NCBI GenBank assembly: GCA_008501825.1
Contig: QQUA01000016.1
Span: forward strand, 305,261-369,260
Direction of reading: 5' to 3'
DNA from: Planctomycetota bacterium
GTDB lineage: Bacteria; Planctomycetota; UBA1135
Length of the DNA stretch: 64,000 nucleotides
The translations under genes were made by a program, and so were the position numbers. Below the pieces are notes generated by a model. The model saw only the letters and a program-made list of their open reading frames with translations, had not been told where the DNA came from and did not search any database. Positions 33,728 through 42,598 of the stretch are shown here, piece after piece; within the stretch, counting starts at the first letter, position 1; the number at the start of each line of letters is the position of its first letter.

Positions 33728-35470
33728 AAGGGTTTGAAGTAAATCCCAATCCAAATGCTTGCTGAAAGAATCGGCACATAATTTCAGATTTCGCCGGAAT
33801 TCCGCATCTTCACAGTACAAATCTTTAGCCATCCGCACGTACTGGCTGCCTTGCCCAGGAAATACAAAAACCAATTCATCACGATTGAATTGAGGATAGT
33901 CAGATTTTTTTGAGTGCCTTTCCAATGTGGACTTCAGGTCTTCAACACTGCCTACCGTTGATATAGCTCGAAAAGGAAACTCCTCTCTTCCTTGAATCAG
34001 AGTGTAGGAGATATCTCCAAGTAAAATCCCTCCATTGTTCTCTAGATGGCCCTTCAAGTTTTTGGCCATCCTTTGAACGGATTCTTGGGATTTCCCGGAA
34101 AGTGGAACAAGTCGAAATCCGCCATTCGGCTCGGGAGTTTTCCGGGAAATGATCCTGCTCCTCGGAGCTTCCTCCAAAACTGCATGGGCGTTGGTTCCAC
34201 CCATCCCGAACGAACTGACCGCTCCCCTTCGAGGAAATTTCGTCGAAGGCCAGATCTTGGTTTCCTTAGCGACACGGAAGGGGGAATTTTCTAATTCAAG
34301 TTCAGGGTTTGGTTGGCGAAAGTGCAAAGTTTTTGGGATCATGCCATGATACAGACTCAATACAACCTTAATAAATCCAAGGATGCCGGCAGCGGATTCG
34401 GCGTGGCCGAAATTTGACTTAAGCGAACCAATGGAGCAGAACCCAGTCGCCTGGGTAAAGGATTTCCACGCCTGGCTTAAGGCCTCAAACTCGATTGGAT
34501 CTCCAAGTGGAGTTCCGGTGCCGTGGGCTTCCACCATCTCAATGGATTCAGGGTGAACACCGGAAACGCGAAGCGCCTGCTTTATTACTCGAATTTGGCC
34601 GATTGGAGAAGGGGCTGTATACCCGATTTTCTCCTGGCCATCATTGTTCACAGCCGTGCCTCGAATTACCGCATAGATATGATCCTGATGAGTGATGGCA
34701 TCTTTAAGAGGTCGGAGTAGTACGATTCCCATTCCACGCCCCGGACTGGTGCCGCTCGCCTCCGAATCAAAAGGGCGACATTTCCCATCGCGCGAAAATA
34801 TCATTCCCTTTTCGTATGGATAACCGACGTCTTGGGGAAGGGCAATACAAGAGCCGCCGGCTAGTGCCATTTGACAGTCTCCCGCAAGCAAACTCTGGCA
34901 AGCAAGATGTACCGCCACCAAAGATGTAGAGCAAGCCGTGTTCAAGCTGATTGCCGGCCCGGTCAGCCCTAATTGATAAGCAACCCGAGTGGTCATAAAA
35001 TCCTTTTCATTCGCCAACATCAAGCGATACAATTCTGAGTAAGAAATATTAGGGTTTAGCTTCAGGTTTTGGTGCAGGTAATCATTCTTTCCACAACCAC
35101 CGAATATTCCTATATCTCTTCCAGATTTTCTGGGCACATGGCCTGCATCGTTCAATGCATGCACGGCTCCTTCCAAGAAAACACGCTGCTGTGGATCTAC
35201 GGAACTGGCTTCGCCAGGACTCATTCCAAAATAGTGAGCGTCAAATTTATCAACATCCTCCATAACGTTATTCGCTCGAACATAGTTAGGGTTCTGGAAC
35301 GTTTCTTGTTCTACTCCTCGTTCGGATAATTCACTCGACTCGAAAACTTGAAGACTGGACCTGCCTTCTACCAGGAGGCTCCAGAATTCCGGCCAGGACT
35401 TTGCTCCGGGAACCCGACAAGAAATCCCAATGACAGCAATCGCTCTTTCCGACTGATCAAGATCTTGCAT
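33725..35470 (-). CDS. Type I PKS, upstream reading frame (KS and start of AT)
   Basis: This 581-residue frame holds a complete ketosynthase and the beginning of the acyltransferase. KS residues are intact: the active-site Cys in NTACSTSLVAVHLA near residue 177, His in EAHGTGTPLGDPIE near 313, and His in KSNFGHAESAAGI near 353. It starts MQDLDQSERAIAVIGISCR, 5 nt after the NRPS stop, with a purine-rich site in the end of that gene, so translation is coupled. After a linker the AT begins (ELVFVFPGQGSQYVRMAKDL near residue 535) and stops at TAG. On its own this product would lack AT, KR, ACP and TE and could not extend a chain. It is listed separately from the downstream frame only because of that codon. 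Confidence 0.92.
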   Translation of the reverse strand: MQDLDQSERAIAVIGISCRVPGAKSWPEFWSLLVEGRSSLQVFESSELSERGVEQETFQNPNYVRANNVMEDVDKFDAHYFGMSPGEASSVDPQQRVFLEGAVHALNDAGHVPRKSGRDIGIFGGCGKNDYLHQNLKLNPNISYSELYRLMLANEKDFMTTRVAYQLGLTGPAISLNTACSTSLVAVHLACQSLLAGDCQMALAGGSCIALPQDVGYPYEKGMIFSRDGKCRPFDSEASGTSPGRGMGIVLLRPLKDAITHQDHIYAVIRGTAVNNDGQEKIGYTAPSPIGQIRVIKQALRVSGVHPESIEMVEAHGTGTPLGDPIEFEALSQAWKSFTQATGFCSIGSLKSNFGHAESAAGILGFIKVVLSLYHGMIPKTLHFRQPNPELELENSPFRVAKETKIWPSTKFPRRGAVSSFGMGGTNAHAVLEEAPRSRIISRKTPEPNGGFRLVPLSGKSQESVQRMAKNLKGHLENNGGILLGDISYTLIQGREEFPFRAISTVGSVEDLKSTLERHSKKSDYPQFNRDELVFVFPGQGSQYVRMAKDLYCEDAEFRRNLKLCADSFSKHLDWDLLQTL

Positions 35471-35475
35471 GGTGA

Positions 35476-38400
35476 CTACACCCTTTCCTGTTCTTTTGAT
35501 CCTAGGGAAAAGCTCAACGGCTGAGCTCCTGTAGGACTCCGCTTCACATGCAAGAATTGGGTCAAGCTCTCAATCGATGGATACGTTAACAAGTCAATGA
35601 GTTTTATTTTCACTTGCAATCGCTGGCTCACTTCATCGCGGACCTGCTGGAGTAAGAGAGAATGCCCTCCTACATCGAAAAAGTTATCGTGATTGGTGAA
35701 ATTATCGTGCCCAAGCACCTGTTTCCAAATCTCGGCAAGAACGCCTTCGGCATCTATGGACTCTGGCGGAAGCACCTCGTTTCGTTCTCTCTCAAAAACA
35801 TTGGATTTCGAAATGAGAGATTTTCGATCTATTTTGCCACTGGGCGCCAAAGGCAGCTCATCAAGCAAAATGAATTCCGAAGGGATCATGTATTTGGGAA
35901 GTTGCGTCTCAGCCTTTTCTCGAATTCGGCAAAGCACATCTGATTCACCAGTCTTCTTATCTCCAACCAGTTGAACAAAGGCTTTCAAGCGCCGCCGGTT
36001 CCCTTCTCCAACGACGAGCACATTGGCCGCCAGGACATCCGGGTCGTCCGAAAGGACTTGCTCGATTTCTCCAATTTCTATGCGGAAACCTCGAATTTTC
36101 ACTTGCTGGTCAATTCTTCCCAGAATCTCTAAATTTCCGCTTCGATTCCATCGGCACAGATCTCCAGTCTTGTATATCCTCTCCTCAGAGCTGGGATCAA
36201 ATGGATTCGCGGCGAAGCGGTCGCACGTCAGATCAGGTTGATTTAAGTACCCCTGACCGACTCCGGCTCCTCCTATCCACAATTCGCCAGGGACGTCCAC
36301 GGGAGTCAATTGTCCGTGGAGATCCACCACATAAGCACTTGCATTCACCACCGGTCGCCCAATGGAGACCTTTTCCGCGCTCCCCTGATATTTGAACGCC
36401 GTGGCAAACATAGTCGCTTCCGTAGGTCCGTAAGCATTGAAAGCCAATCGGCTCCTCCCCCACTTCGCAATTAGTTTGGGCGGACAAGCCTCACCCCCAA
36501 TCATTAAGGTTCGTATATGATTTAAGTCTGTTTCCGGGACTTCTGAAAGAACCGAGGGAGTGATCAATAGAAAGCTGATTCGCTTTTCTCTCAGCACCCG
36601 AGCTAAATCATCACCTGGAATCAAATTCTCTCTCTTCTCCAGAATTAAGCAACATCCATTGCAAAGAGAAATACAAATTTCCATCATGGACATATCAAAG
36701 TTTATCGATGCCAGTTGAAGAATTCGGTCCTTTGGTTCAAGCGAAAACAACTGATGCTGAGCTTCCAAATGATATGCAAGGTTCTCGTGTGAAATTTTTA
36801 CACCCTTTGGCCTTCCGGTTGAGCCGGAAGTATAGATGACATAGGCAATCCTTGAAGTAGAATAATATTCGGGAAAGTAACTTTGCCGACTGTTAGCGGC
36901 CAATTTTTCTAAACCATGGATTCGCCAGCAAGGCGCCCCCGCCTTTTCCAGATTCAGATCTCGATCTGTCAGAATCATTTGAGGTTCAGCATCCTCGATC
37001 ATCCAATGAAGGCGCTTCGGCGGAAGCTCGGGTGAAAGCGGCAGGTAAGTCCCACCCATTTTGAAAATGGCCACGAAGCCTACCATGAATTCAAGTGACT
37101 TCTCTGCAAAGAGGCCGATGATGGCTGTGGATTCTACACCGAGCGCCTTTAGTCCAGCAGCCGCATTCTCCGCTCGTTCGTTCAATTTTCCATAGGACAA
37201 TTTCTCTCCTTGAGACTCGGCAGCGATATGTTCGGGCATGGTCCGAACAATTTCCTCAAAACGAGCAAGCGCCGATTTCCCACAAAGCCTCCTTGGTAAT
37301 GCTCGGCTCCAGGTGCGAGCCACCAAATCGTGTTCGTAGGGTTGAAGCATGCGAAGCTCGGATACGACAGTTGCCTTTCCTGATAGCAGCTCACAAAGCA
37401 GGGAGTCATAGTGACCGAGAAGCCTCCTCAATGAACTCGAATCGAATAGCGATGATTTGCCGTGGACTCGGACTTCTAGATTGCAATCTGTCAGCCCAAT
37501 TTCCAGAGATAGATCTCCCTGCAAGGGCAGAGGAAGTCCTCCAAACGGCTTCGCCTGATTCACCCAACTTGCTCCTGCTGGCAAAAATTCATCATCGGAC
37601 CACAGCATGAATTCAGGCATGGAAGCAAATTCCTCCGGGTGCCAAAATTGAGTAGGAATGGAACCGAATTGGAGCAGATGCTTCCATTCCTCCAGCGACT
37701 CTCGCCGACTTGTTTCTAAATTTCGGAACAGCTGTTCAACCCTCAAGTCAGAAGAGAAATCGGCTGCGGCCAATCTTGGCACATAAGGAGGATGGAATTT
37801 TTCCCCTCCTTCAATCTCAGAACCAGGCACGAAAGTCCACGTTTTCAGTGCCGGAGTTTCCGTCCTAGCGTATCTTGCCAATAAGATTAAAGCCGCGGCC
37901 TGGACCACAGTCTCTTCCTGAACGCCAACGGAATGTTTGGCTTCTAGCAATCGAAGTCGAAGCTTTTTGCCTAAGAAGCAGCATTCCGTCAGGATCGATT
38001 CACCCGAAGGCTTCAGCCCGCCATTCAACTTCGGCAAGCTGGATTTGCTGTAACAAGAAGGCAGCTTGAATCGAGCCTTCTTTTGGCAGGGTTGGTCGAT
38101 GATATTTCGACTTCTCATCCACCCAAGGTCCTTTTTGGCCCCCACCCTTCTCAAGTACTCCGAGACAAACAAAAACAACATGTTTCGATAGCAAGCAAGA
38201 CTAGCAAATTTCGGCTCGCTGAATTCCATTTCCAGCGCATAGCTGTTCAAACCTATTTGATCGAACGAAACAAACCACGACGGCTCTTTTCGAAATGGAA
38301 TTCGAAACTTCTCCATCACCCTAAAATCTGAAGAAATTCTTTTGCAAGTAGATTGAGTAGGGTCAATCTCTTCTAGAGTGATCGAAATCGTTTCATTTCC

Positions 38401-38565
38401 TCTTGAAGCTTGTGCCCCAACTTCCTGGCCGGCCTCGCTCAAGAGAAGATGGGACCGCCCCGTCGAACATCGTTCTTGGAAAAGGATGGTCTCTATGGAT
38501 TCTTGAAAAATAGAGACTTGAATATTTCCTCTTAGCAAAACCTTAAACCTTGATTCTTTCGTCAT
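35476..38565 (-). CDS. NRPS module: degenerate condensation-like region, adenylation, PCP
   Basis: This 1029-residue synthetase would load the starter amino acid for the downstream PKS. The first about 420 residues resemble a condensation domain in their second half (VVQAAALILLARYARTE; LRRLLGHYDSLLCELLSG) but lack the HHxxxDG catalytic motif. The adenylation core has YTSGSTGRPKG near 578, NAYGPTEA, YKTGDL and SGKIDRK. Aligned by eye to GrsA, the specificity positions read D-M-M-L-M-G-A-M-F, with Asp235 kept, so an alpha-amino acid with a hydrophobic side chain is likely. The carrier Ser is in DVGGHSLLL near 967. ATG 38565 is preferred to 38589 because GAGG lies 9 nt upstream. The gene stops with TAG, 5 nt before the PKS ATG. 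Confidence 0.88.
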   Translation of the reverse strand: MTKESRFKVLLRGNIQVSIFQESIETILFQERCSTGRSHLLLSEAGQEVGAQASRGNETISITLEEIDPTQSTCKRISSDFRVMEKFRIPFRKEPSWFVSFDQIGLNSYALEMEFSEPKFASLACYRNMLFLFVSEYLRRVGAKKDLGWMRSRNIIDQPCQKKARFKLPSCYSKSSLPKLNGGLKPSGESILTECCFLGKKLRLRLLEAKHSVGVQEETVVQAAALILLARYARTETPALKTWTFVPGSEIEGGEKFHPPYVPRLAAADFSSDLRVEQLFRNLETSRRESLEEWKHLLQFGSIPTQFWHPEEFASMPEFMLWSDDEFLPAGASWVNQAKPFGGLPLPLQGDLSLEIGLTDCNLEVRVHGKSSLFDSSSLRRLLGHYDSLLCELLSGKATVVSELRMLQPYEHDLVARTWSRALPRRLCGKSALARFEEIVRTMPEHIAAESQGEKLSYGKLNERAENAAAGLKALGVESTAIIGLFAEKSLEFMVGFVAIFKMGGTYLPLSPELPPKRLHWMIEDAEPQMILTDRDLNLEKAGAPCWRIHGLEKLAANSRQSYFPEYYSTSRIAYVIYTSGSTGRPKGVKISHENLAYHLEAQHQLFSLEPKDRILQLASINFDMSMMEICISLCNGCCLILEKRENLIPGDDLARVLREKRISFLLITPSVLSEVPETDLNHIRTLMIGGEACPPKLIAKWGRSRLAFNAYGPTEATMFATAFKYQGSAEKVSIGRPVVNASAYVVDLHGQLTPVDVPGELWIGGAGVGQGYLNQPDLTCDRFAANPFDPSSEERIYKTGDLCRWNRSGNLEILGRIDQQVKIRGFRIEIGEIEQVLSDDPDVLAANVLVVGEGNRRRLKAFVQLVGDKKTGESDVLCRIREKAETQLPKYMIPSEFILLDELPLAPSGKIDRKSLISKSNVFERERNEVLPPESIDAEGVLAEIWKQVLGHDNFTNHDNFFDVGGHSLLLQQVRDEVSQRLQVKIKLIDLLTYPSIESLTQFLHVKRSPTGAQPLSFSLGSKEQERV

Positions 38566-38585
38566 GGCCTCATTCCTCACGGGAT

Positions 38586-38894
38586 TCATGAACCGGAGCT
38601 TTCATCTCCATCTGATTTCGAATGTCCTATTTCCCTTTGGCCGGCATGGAGCTTTTCGAGCAGAAGCCCTTCAGCCTCCAGACCGACGATTGCGCCGACT
38701 AAATCCAGGCCTGCCGCCAAGGATTCAGTACTCTCCCTTGGCTCTAATGAGAAGAACCGGATTCTGGCTTTTCCCGCAACAATGCTTGTCAGAGAATTTT
38801 TGTAGGATGTGAGGGGAAGAGAATCTGCAAGGAATGATTCGAGGCATGATTTTGGATTTTCCCACTGGGCAAATCCATAGCAAGAACCCGTCAT
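38586..38894 (-). CDS. Small ORF upstream of the NRPS, function unknown
   Basis: This 102-codon frame overlaps the alternative NRPS start (38589) by ATGA. Its C-terminal half is plausibly helical and amphipathic (SLAAGLDLVGAIVGLEAEG, LLLEKLHAGQREIG), while its N-terminus is unremarkable. It is not an MbtH-like protein, since the Trp-rich MbtH signature is absent. It may be a real leader gene or noise in the leader of the NRPS message. The rest of the stretch 38895-39016 shows no gene. Confidence 0.3.
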   Translation of the reverse strand: MTGSCYGFAQWENPKSCLESFLADSLPLTSYKNSLTSIVAGKARIRFFSLEPRESTESLAAGLDLVGAIVGLEAEGLLLEKLHAGQREIGHSKSDGDESSGS

Positions 38895-39016
38895 CCAAAA
38901 CTACGCACCGTACGTCTAATAATCCTTTCTCCTGGGTTGCCTTGATAATTTGAACGACTAGGGTTCATACAGGCTTCTAGGCCTGATCATTTTCGATTCC
39001 TATGCTCATGAATAAG

Positions 39017-39799
39017 TCAAGTAGAAGGATAGCCTTTCAGATTTTCGCAGATTTCCTTGGGCGCTGCTTGATTCCACCTGACCTTGAATCGCTTGGCTGT
39101 TGGGCCAGCAAGACAGACGCAGCAAATATGATTATCTCGAAGAGTTTCGAGATGAAAAAAATGGCTAGACTCCATGCCCTTTTCAGGAGGGTAGGAAATT
39201 AGTTCCGGCTCCCTTTGGCAGGACACTCTAAACTCAAGTTCTTCAGGAGAAACGGTCAATCCTAGCCCAGTCGCTTTGAGCAAGGCTTCCTTGAGGCACC
39301 AAAATCGATAAAAAAGTAGCTCCTTCTCTTCTTGGTTATGGATTTCGTCAATGGCTACTCTTTCGCTTCTGCTAAGCACAGTCTTGGCTAAGGCTGGCAA
39401 CGACAACCCTCGATGAACCCATTCCGCATCTACTCCAATTCGATTTCGCGGAGAAAAGGCGCAAACCACCAGAGATTGCGTATGCGAAAGGCTGATTTGA
39501 GGTGCGGCAGTCGCTCCATCGATACACACGGTTGGCCGGCCTCCTGGCTCATACACCAACTCCCAGTCCGACGGACCTAATTCCAAAAGCTGGAATAGGC
39601 CAAATCTCAATAAGGCATGGCTCAAGGCAAACTGGCGACGGGAATCGCGACTTCGAAATCGATGCCAGCGATCCCTTTCCGCCTCTCCCAAAGTCCAAAG
39701 GAGTTCCTGCTCCTCGGCGTCCTTCATATCCTCCGGATCAGCCCAAAAAAGCGGAATCTCTTCTTCTTCCGCCGCCAGCCAAGAGGAATGGATTTTCAC
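39017..39799 (-). CDS. 4'-phosphopantetheinyl transferase, Sfp type
   Basis: This 260-residue cytoplasmic enzyme transfers phosphopantetheine from CoA to carrier-domain serines and would activate the NRPS PCP and PKS ACP encoded just downstream. The Sfp-type signature is present: ISLSHTQSLVVCAFSP, then IGVDAEW (magnesium-binding Asp/Glu) and FYRFWCLKEALLKATGLGL (catalytic Lys/Glu segment). The length of 260 is somewhat above the usual 220-240. It begins with GTG (39799) and no strong ribosome site. It marks the right part of the low-GC island; a beta-propeller gene with normal composition begins upstream. Confidence 0.92.
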   Translation of the reverse strand: MKIHSSWLAAEEEEIPLFWADPEDMKDAEEQELLWTLGEAERDRWHRFRSRDSRRQFALSHALLRFGLFQLLELGPSDWELVYEPGGRPTVCIDGATAAPQISLSHTQSLVVCAFSPRNRIGVDAEWVHRGLSLPALAKTVLSRSERVAIDEIHNQEEKELLFYRFWCLKEALLKATGLGLTVSPEELEFRVSCQREPELISYPPEKGMESSHFFHLETLRDNHICCVCLAGPTAKRFKVRWNQAAPKEICENLKGYPST

Positions 39800-39853
39800 T
39801 CTGGGAACTTCCGCCGAGTTTGAATTCGAATCCGCACTGGAGCCTGCGTGGAA

Positions 39854-42520
39854 TCAGCGCAACATGCTGATTCCGTCGAAACCGAAGGATTCACCGGAGG
39901 AAAGCTCCACTTGCAAGACCAATCGAATGGGGTGAACTTGATTCAGATCCAAGTCCACCGTCCAGGCCATGGCCGTACCGGAAACGCTACCAAGGTCGAC
40001 AGATTTGGAAGCCAATAGCTGCCCATCAAAATAATGGTATGCGTCCACTTGCATCTTGCCTTGATTCGGCGCGGCATAGGTTTGGATCTGCACCGATTTG
40101 GCGTAGCCGGAAGTCGTCAAGTAAGAACCGTCGTGGACGGTAGCGCTCACTCTTTGGAAGGTGCTGCTCAAGTTCGGATTGATGGCGTTCATGGGCAGTT
40201 CCAGCCAAGGCCATACTCTACGGGGTTGGGGATTCTCCGGATCTTCTGGCGCGAAGAAGGCAATTCCGTGATCCAAGTCGTCCCGGTTGGATTCGACGCT
40301 CTGTTCGATCCAAGGAGCTCCGGGCAAGTCGGCACCGGCAACGAAACCTCGCAACGTACCGATAAACATGGCCCTGCTGGTGGCGAAATCCGGCCCGCAA
40401 GCCAAGGATGCAATCCCCCACGAGGGGAAACCGTCGCCGCCTACATTTCGGAACCCTGCGGCTACGTTTTGCAGTTCAAGGGCTTTGACTCCCCGCCCCC
40501 AGGTAGAAACATACAAGACCGGCCGCTGGCTAAAATCCGGCGGCAAGCTCAAATCAGTAACGCGAACTTCATCCAAAGAAGCTCTCCGATCGATGGCAAG
40601 TCCTCCTCCCGGCAAATCCAAATATTCCACAACCCAGGGATCGTCGTCCAAGACAAAGAACATCCGCGGGTTGACCGGCCGCGAGAAGGCCGGATCCAAA
40701 GCGAATCCCCGAATGGTCGAGGAGAATTGTCGCAGCGGTTTCCAGATCGTGTCTTCAAGCCGAAATAGCACATGATCGGTGATGCCATAAACGTCCGTTC
40801 TGCCGGCAGAGCTTGCATCCTCATAGGTCGGCGCCACCAAAATCTCTTTCAAAAACGGCATCGTTCCTCCTCCCTCCATCTGGTCCAGGACTTCCAACGT
40901 GGCTCCGTTGTCCCGGCTACGCATGGGAGGATAAGTCCAAGCCCCGATGTAAATGCATTGGTCCGAACCAGGCCCCGCCAAAGCATCGTAATTGGGCGAC
41001 AAGGCGACCACCCGGCAATAGGCTTGTAATCGACCGCCTTCCTGGGGCAAATAAAGGGGCAAGCGGGTCCAGCCGGTGCCGCCACGAGGATTGCTCAAGG
41101 GCAGGCGAGGATCTTGCCAAAGCGCCAATTCCTGGAAGCCGGCAACGGCCAAAGTTCCGTCTTGAACGAAGTTCGGCGAAGCCGCCAGGGCCTTTTGGAA
41201 ACTCATCGGACTTCCGGTATCCAGCACCCCGGTAGTTCCCAATAAAGGTTCGTGCAACAAAGTGGTCGAGCCGTAAGTCGCGCCATAAACCAAGGTGTGG
41301 TTCAGATAATCCCTGAGGGCCAGGACGTCCCGCATCTGGGTTTCCATACGCACTCGCTTTTCCAGCCAGCTAACACCGGCGTCCTTGCTTTGAAACAATC
41401 CTTCCGCCCGACCGTACAGCAACATGCCGTCCTCGGAAAAATTGGAAGAGACGGCGAAAGCCTGCTCAACTCGAGTCTCCGGCGGTTCTCCAGTATTGTT
41501 CCCGGCCCCTCTTTCCAGAATGAAGTCTTGCTCATTACCCGAATCCAACCAAGTCAGACCGAAGTCTTTGCTTCGCAGAATCCCGGTTCCTTGATAATCG
41601 GCGTGATTGGGATAAGCGAAACCGGCAGCGAGAAAGTAACGCTCTCCATCTGGAGCCAAAGGAGTGGACACCAGGGAACCGACGCCCGTATCCAACTCAT
41701 AAACTCGCTGAAAGGTCTGACCGGAATCTCCCGATCGCCAAATCTCTCCCTGGTCTTTACCGTTGTTCTGAGGATCGAGTCGGGAACGGCCGATGACCAA
41801 ACTTTGGGAACTGCTCAAGTTCCTCGCCATGGCAATGGAAGTGATCTGCCAATCGTAAGCACTTTGAGTCGCTTGATCGAACTGGCTGTGCAACTGCCAA
41901 GTTTGGCCGCCATCGGCGGAAAGATAAAGCCGGCCTTGAATCGCCGCCGCCAATGAACGGGCTGGCCCAGGCAGGCTTTGAGCTTCAAACTTCGGCGCCA
42001 CGGCCACGGCGGCAAAGGCGGCGGTTGGGTCCAAGCCGGTGCTCAGGACCGGCTGCCAAACATCGGAGGCACCATGGCGCAAATACAAATTTCCTTTCCG
42101 CGTTAAGCAAAGCAAGGGGCCGTCTTGCCCAGCCTCGGGAGCATCAATGTCCAATATGTCACGATCGCCACCGGGCAAGCCCCCGGAAAAACTGCGGGCT
42201 TTGCCCAAGTTTCGATCATAAGCCCAGATTCCGTTGTTGGTGCCGATCACGAACATGGATGGATCGGCGGAACGCTGGTAATACACCACTTCCCGAGCCA
42301 GCATCCGTTCCATTTGGTCCCCCACAACGGTTTCCCAAGACAAACCGTCATCAACGGACCGTAAGACTTTGGTCATATCCACGGTAACCACCAGGATTTC
42401 CAACTCTCCCGTGGAGGTTGGCCCGCAGGCAACCGAGTAGACCGTGTCGTGAGGCAGGTGCAACCGGGGCAAACCGGTGGCGACACCCGCGCAAGCGAGG
42501 ACCAGGGGGGCAAGGAGCAT
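39854..42520 (-). CDS. Exported Asp-box beta-propeller protein
   Basis: This 888-residue protein has a Sec signal (MLLAPLVLACAGVATG) and a series of Asp-box (BNR) hairpins spaced 50-150 residues apart: SVDDGLSWE, SADGGQTWQ, SGDSGQTFQ, SKDFGLTWLD, SKDAGVSWLE and SRDNGATLE. Such repeats build sialidase- or VPS10-type propellers, often used for glycan or protein binding. I see no catalytic Arg triad or acid/base set that would establish sialidase activity, so it is best regarded as a binding or scaffold protein. The last about 100 residues are a beta-rich tail (TVDLDLNQVHPIRLVLQVEL). It lies downstream of the M32 peptidase, beyond a terminator. Confidence 0.75.
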   Translation of the reverse strand: MLLAPLVLACAGVATGLPRLHLPHDTVYSVACGPTSTGELEILVVTVDMTKVLRSVDDGLSWETVVGDQMERMLAREVVYYQRSADPSMFVIGTNNGIWAYDRNLGKARSFSGGLPGGDRDILDIDAPEAGQDGPLLCLTRKGNLYLRHGASDVWQPVLSTGLDPTAAFAAVAVAPKFEAQSLPGPARSLAAAIQGRLYLSADGGQTWQLHSQFDQATQSAYDWQITSIAMARNLSSSQSLVIGRSRLDPQNNGKDQGEIWRSGDSGQTFQRVYELDTGVGSLVSTPLAPDGERYFLAAGFAYPNHADYQGTGILRSKDFGLTWLDSGNEQDFILERGAGNNTGEPPETRVEQAFAVSSNFSEDGMLLYGRAEGLFQSKDAGVSWLEKRVRMETQMRDVLALRDYLNHTLVYGATYGSTTLLHEPLLGTTGVLDTGSPMSFQKALAASPNFVQDGTLAVAGFQELALWQDPRLPLSNPRGGTGWTRLPLYLPQEGGRLQAYCRVVALSPNYDALAGPGSDQCIYIGAWTYPPMRSRDNGATLEVLDQMEGGGTMPFLKEILVAPTYEDASSAGRTDVYGITDHVLFRLEDTIWKPLRQFSSTIRGFALDPAFSRPVNPRMFFVLDDDPWVVEYLDLPGGGLAIDRRASLDEVRVTDLSLPPDFSQRPVLYVSTWGRGVKALELQNVAAGFRNVGGDGFPSWGIASLACGPDFATSRAMFIGTLRGFVAGADLPGAPWIEQSVESNRDDLDHGIAFFAPEDPENPQPRRVWPWLELPMNAINPNLSSTFQRVSATVHDGSYLTTSGYAKSVQIQTYAAPNQGKMQVDAYHYFDGQLLASKSVDLGSVSGTAMAWTVDLDLNQVHPIRLVLQVELSSGESFGFDGISMLR

Positions 42521-42572
42521 CTGAGGGTAGGTACGGCCTGAGGATGGGGCGGCCGCGCCCTACCTTAGCACT

Positions 42573-42598
42573 AAAACCCCCGGCCGATCTAGGGCCGG
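42573..42598 (-). terminator. Intrinsic terminator overlapping the M32 peptidase stop codon
   Basis: On the minus strand CCGGCC (42598-42593) pairs with GGCCGG (42585-42580) around a 7-nt loop that contains part of the TAG stop. It is followed by GGG and four T (42576-42573). Confidence 0.6.

Larger units (their letters stand above)
28950..39850. other. Low-GC island carrying the NRPS-PKS locus
   Basis: Base composition drops visibly here. Hand counts of single 60-nt lines give 22 G+C at 36601-36660 and 23 at 31561-31620, against 38 at 55441-55500 and 39 at 41041-41100. The genes inside (AraC, PKS, NRPS, PPTase) form one functional locus, so acquisition by transfer is likely. No integrase, tRNA or direct-repeat boundary was found. 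Confidence 0.65.
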
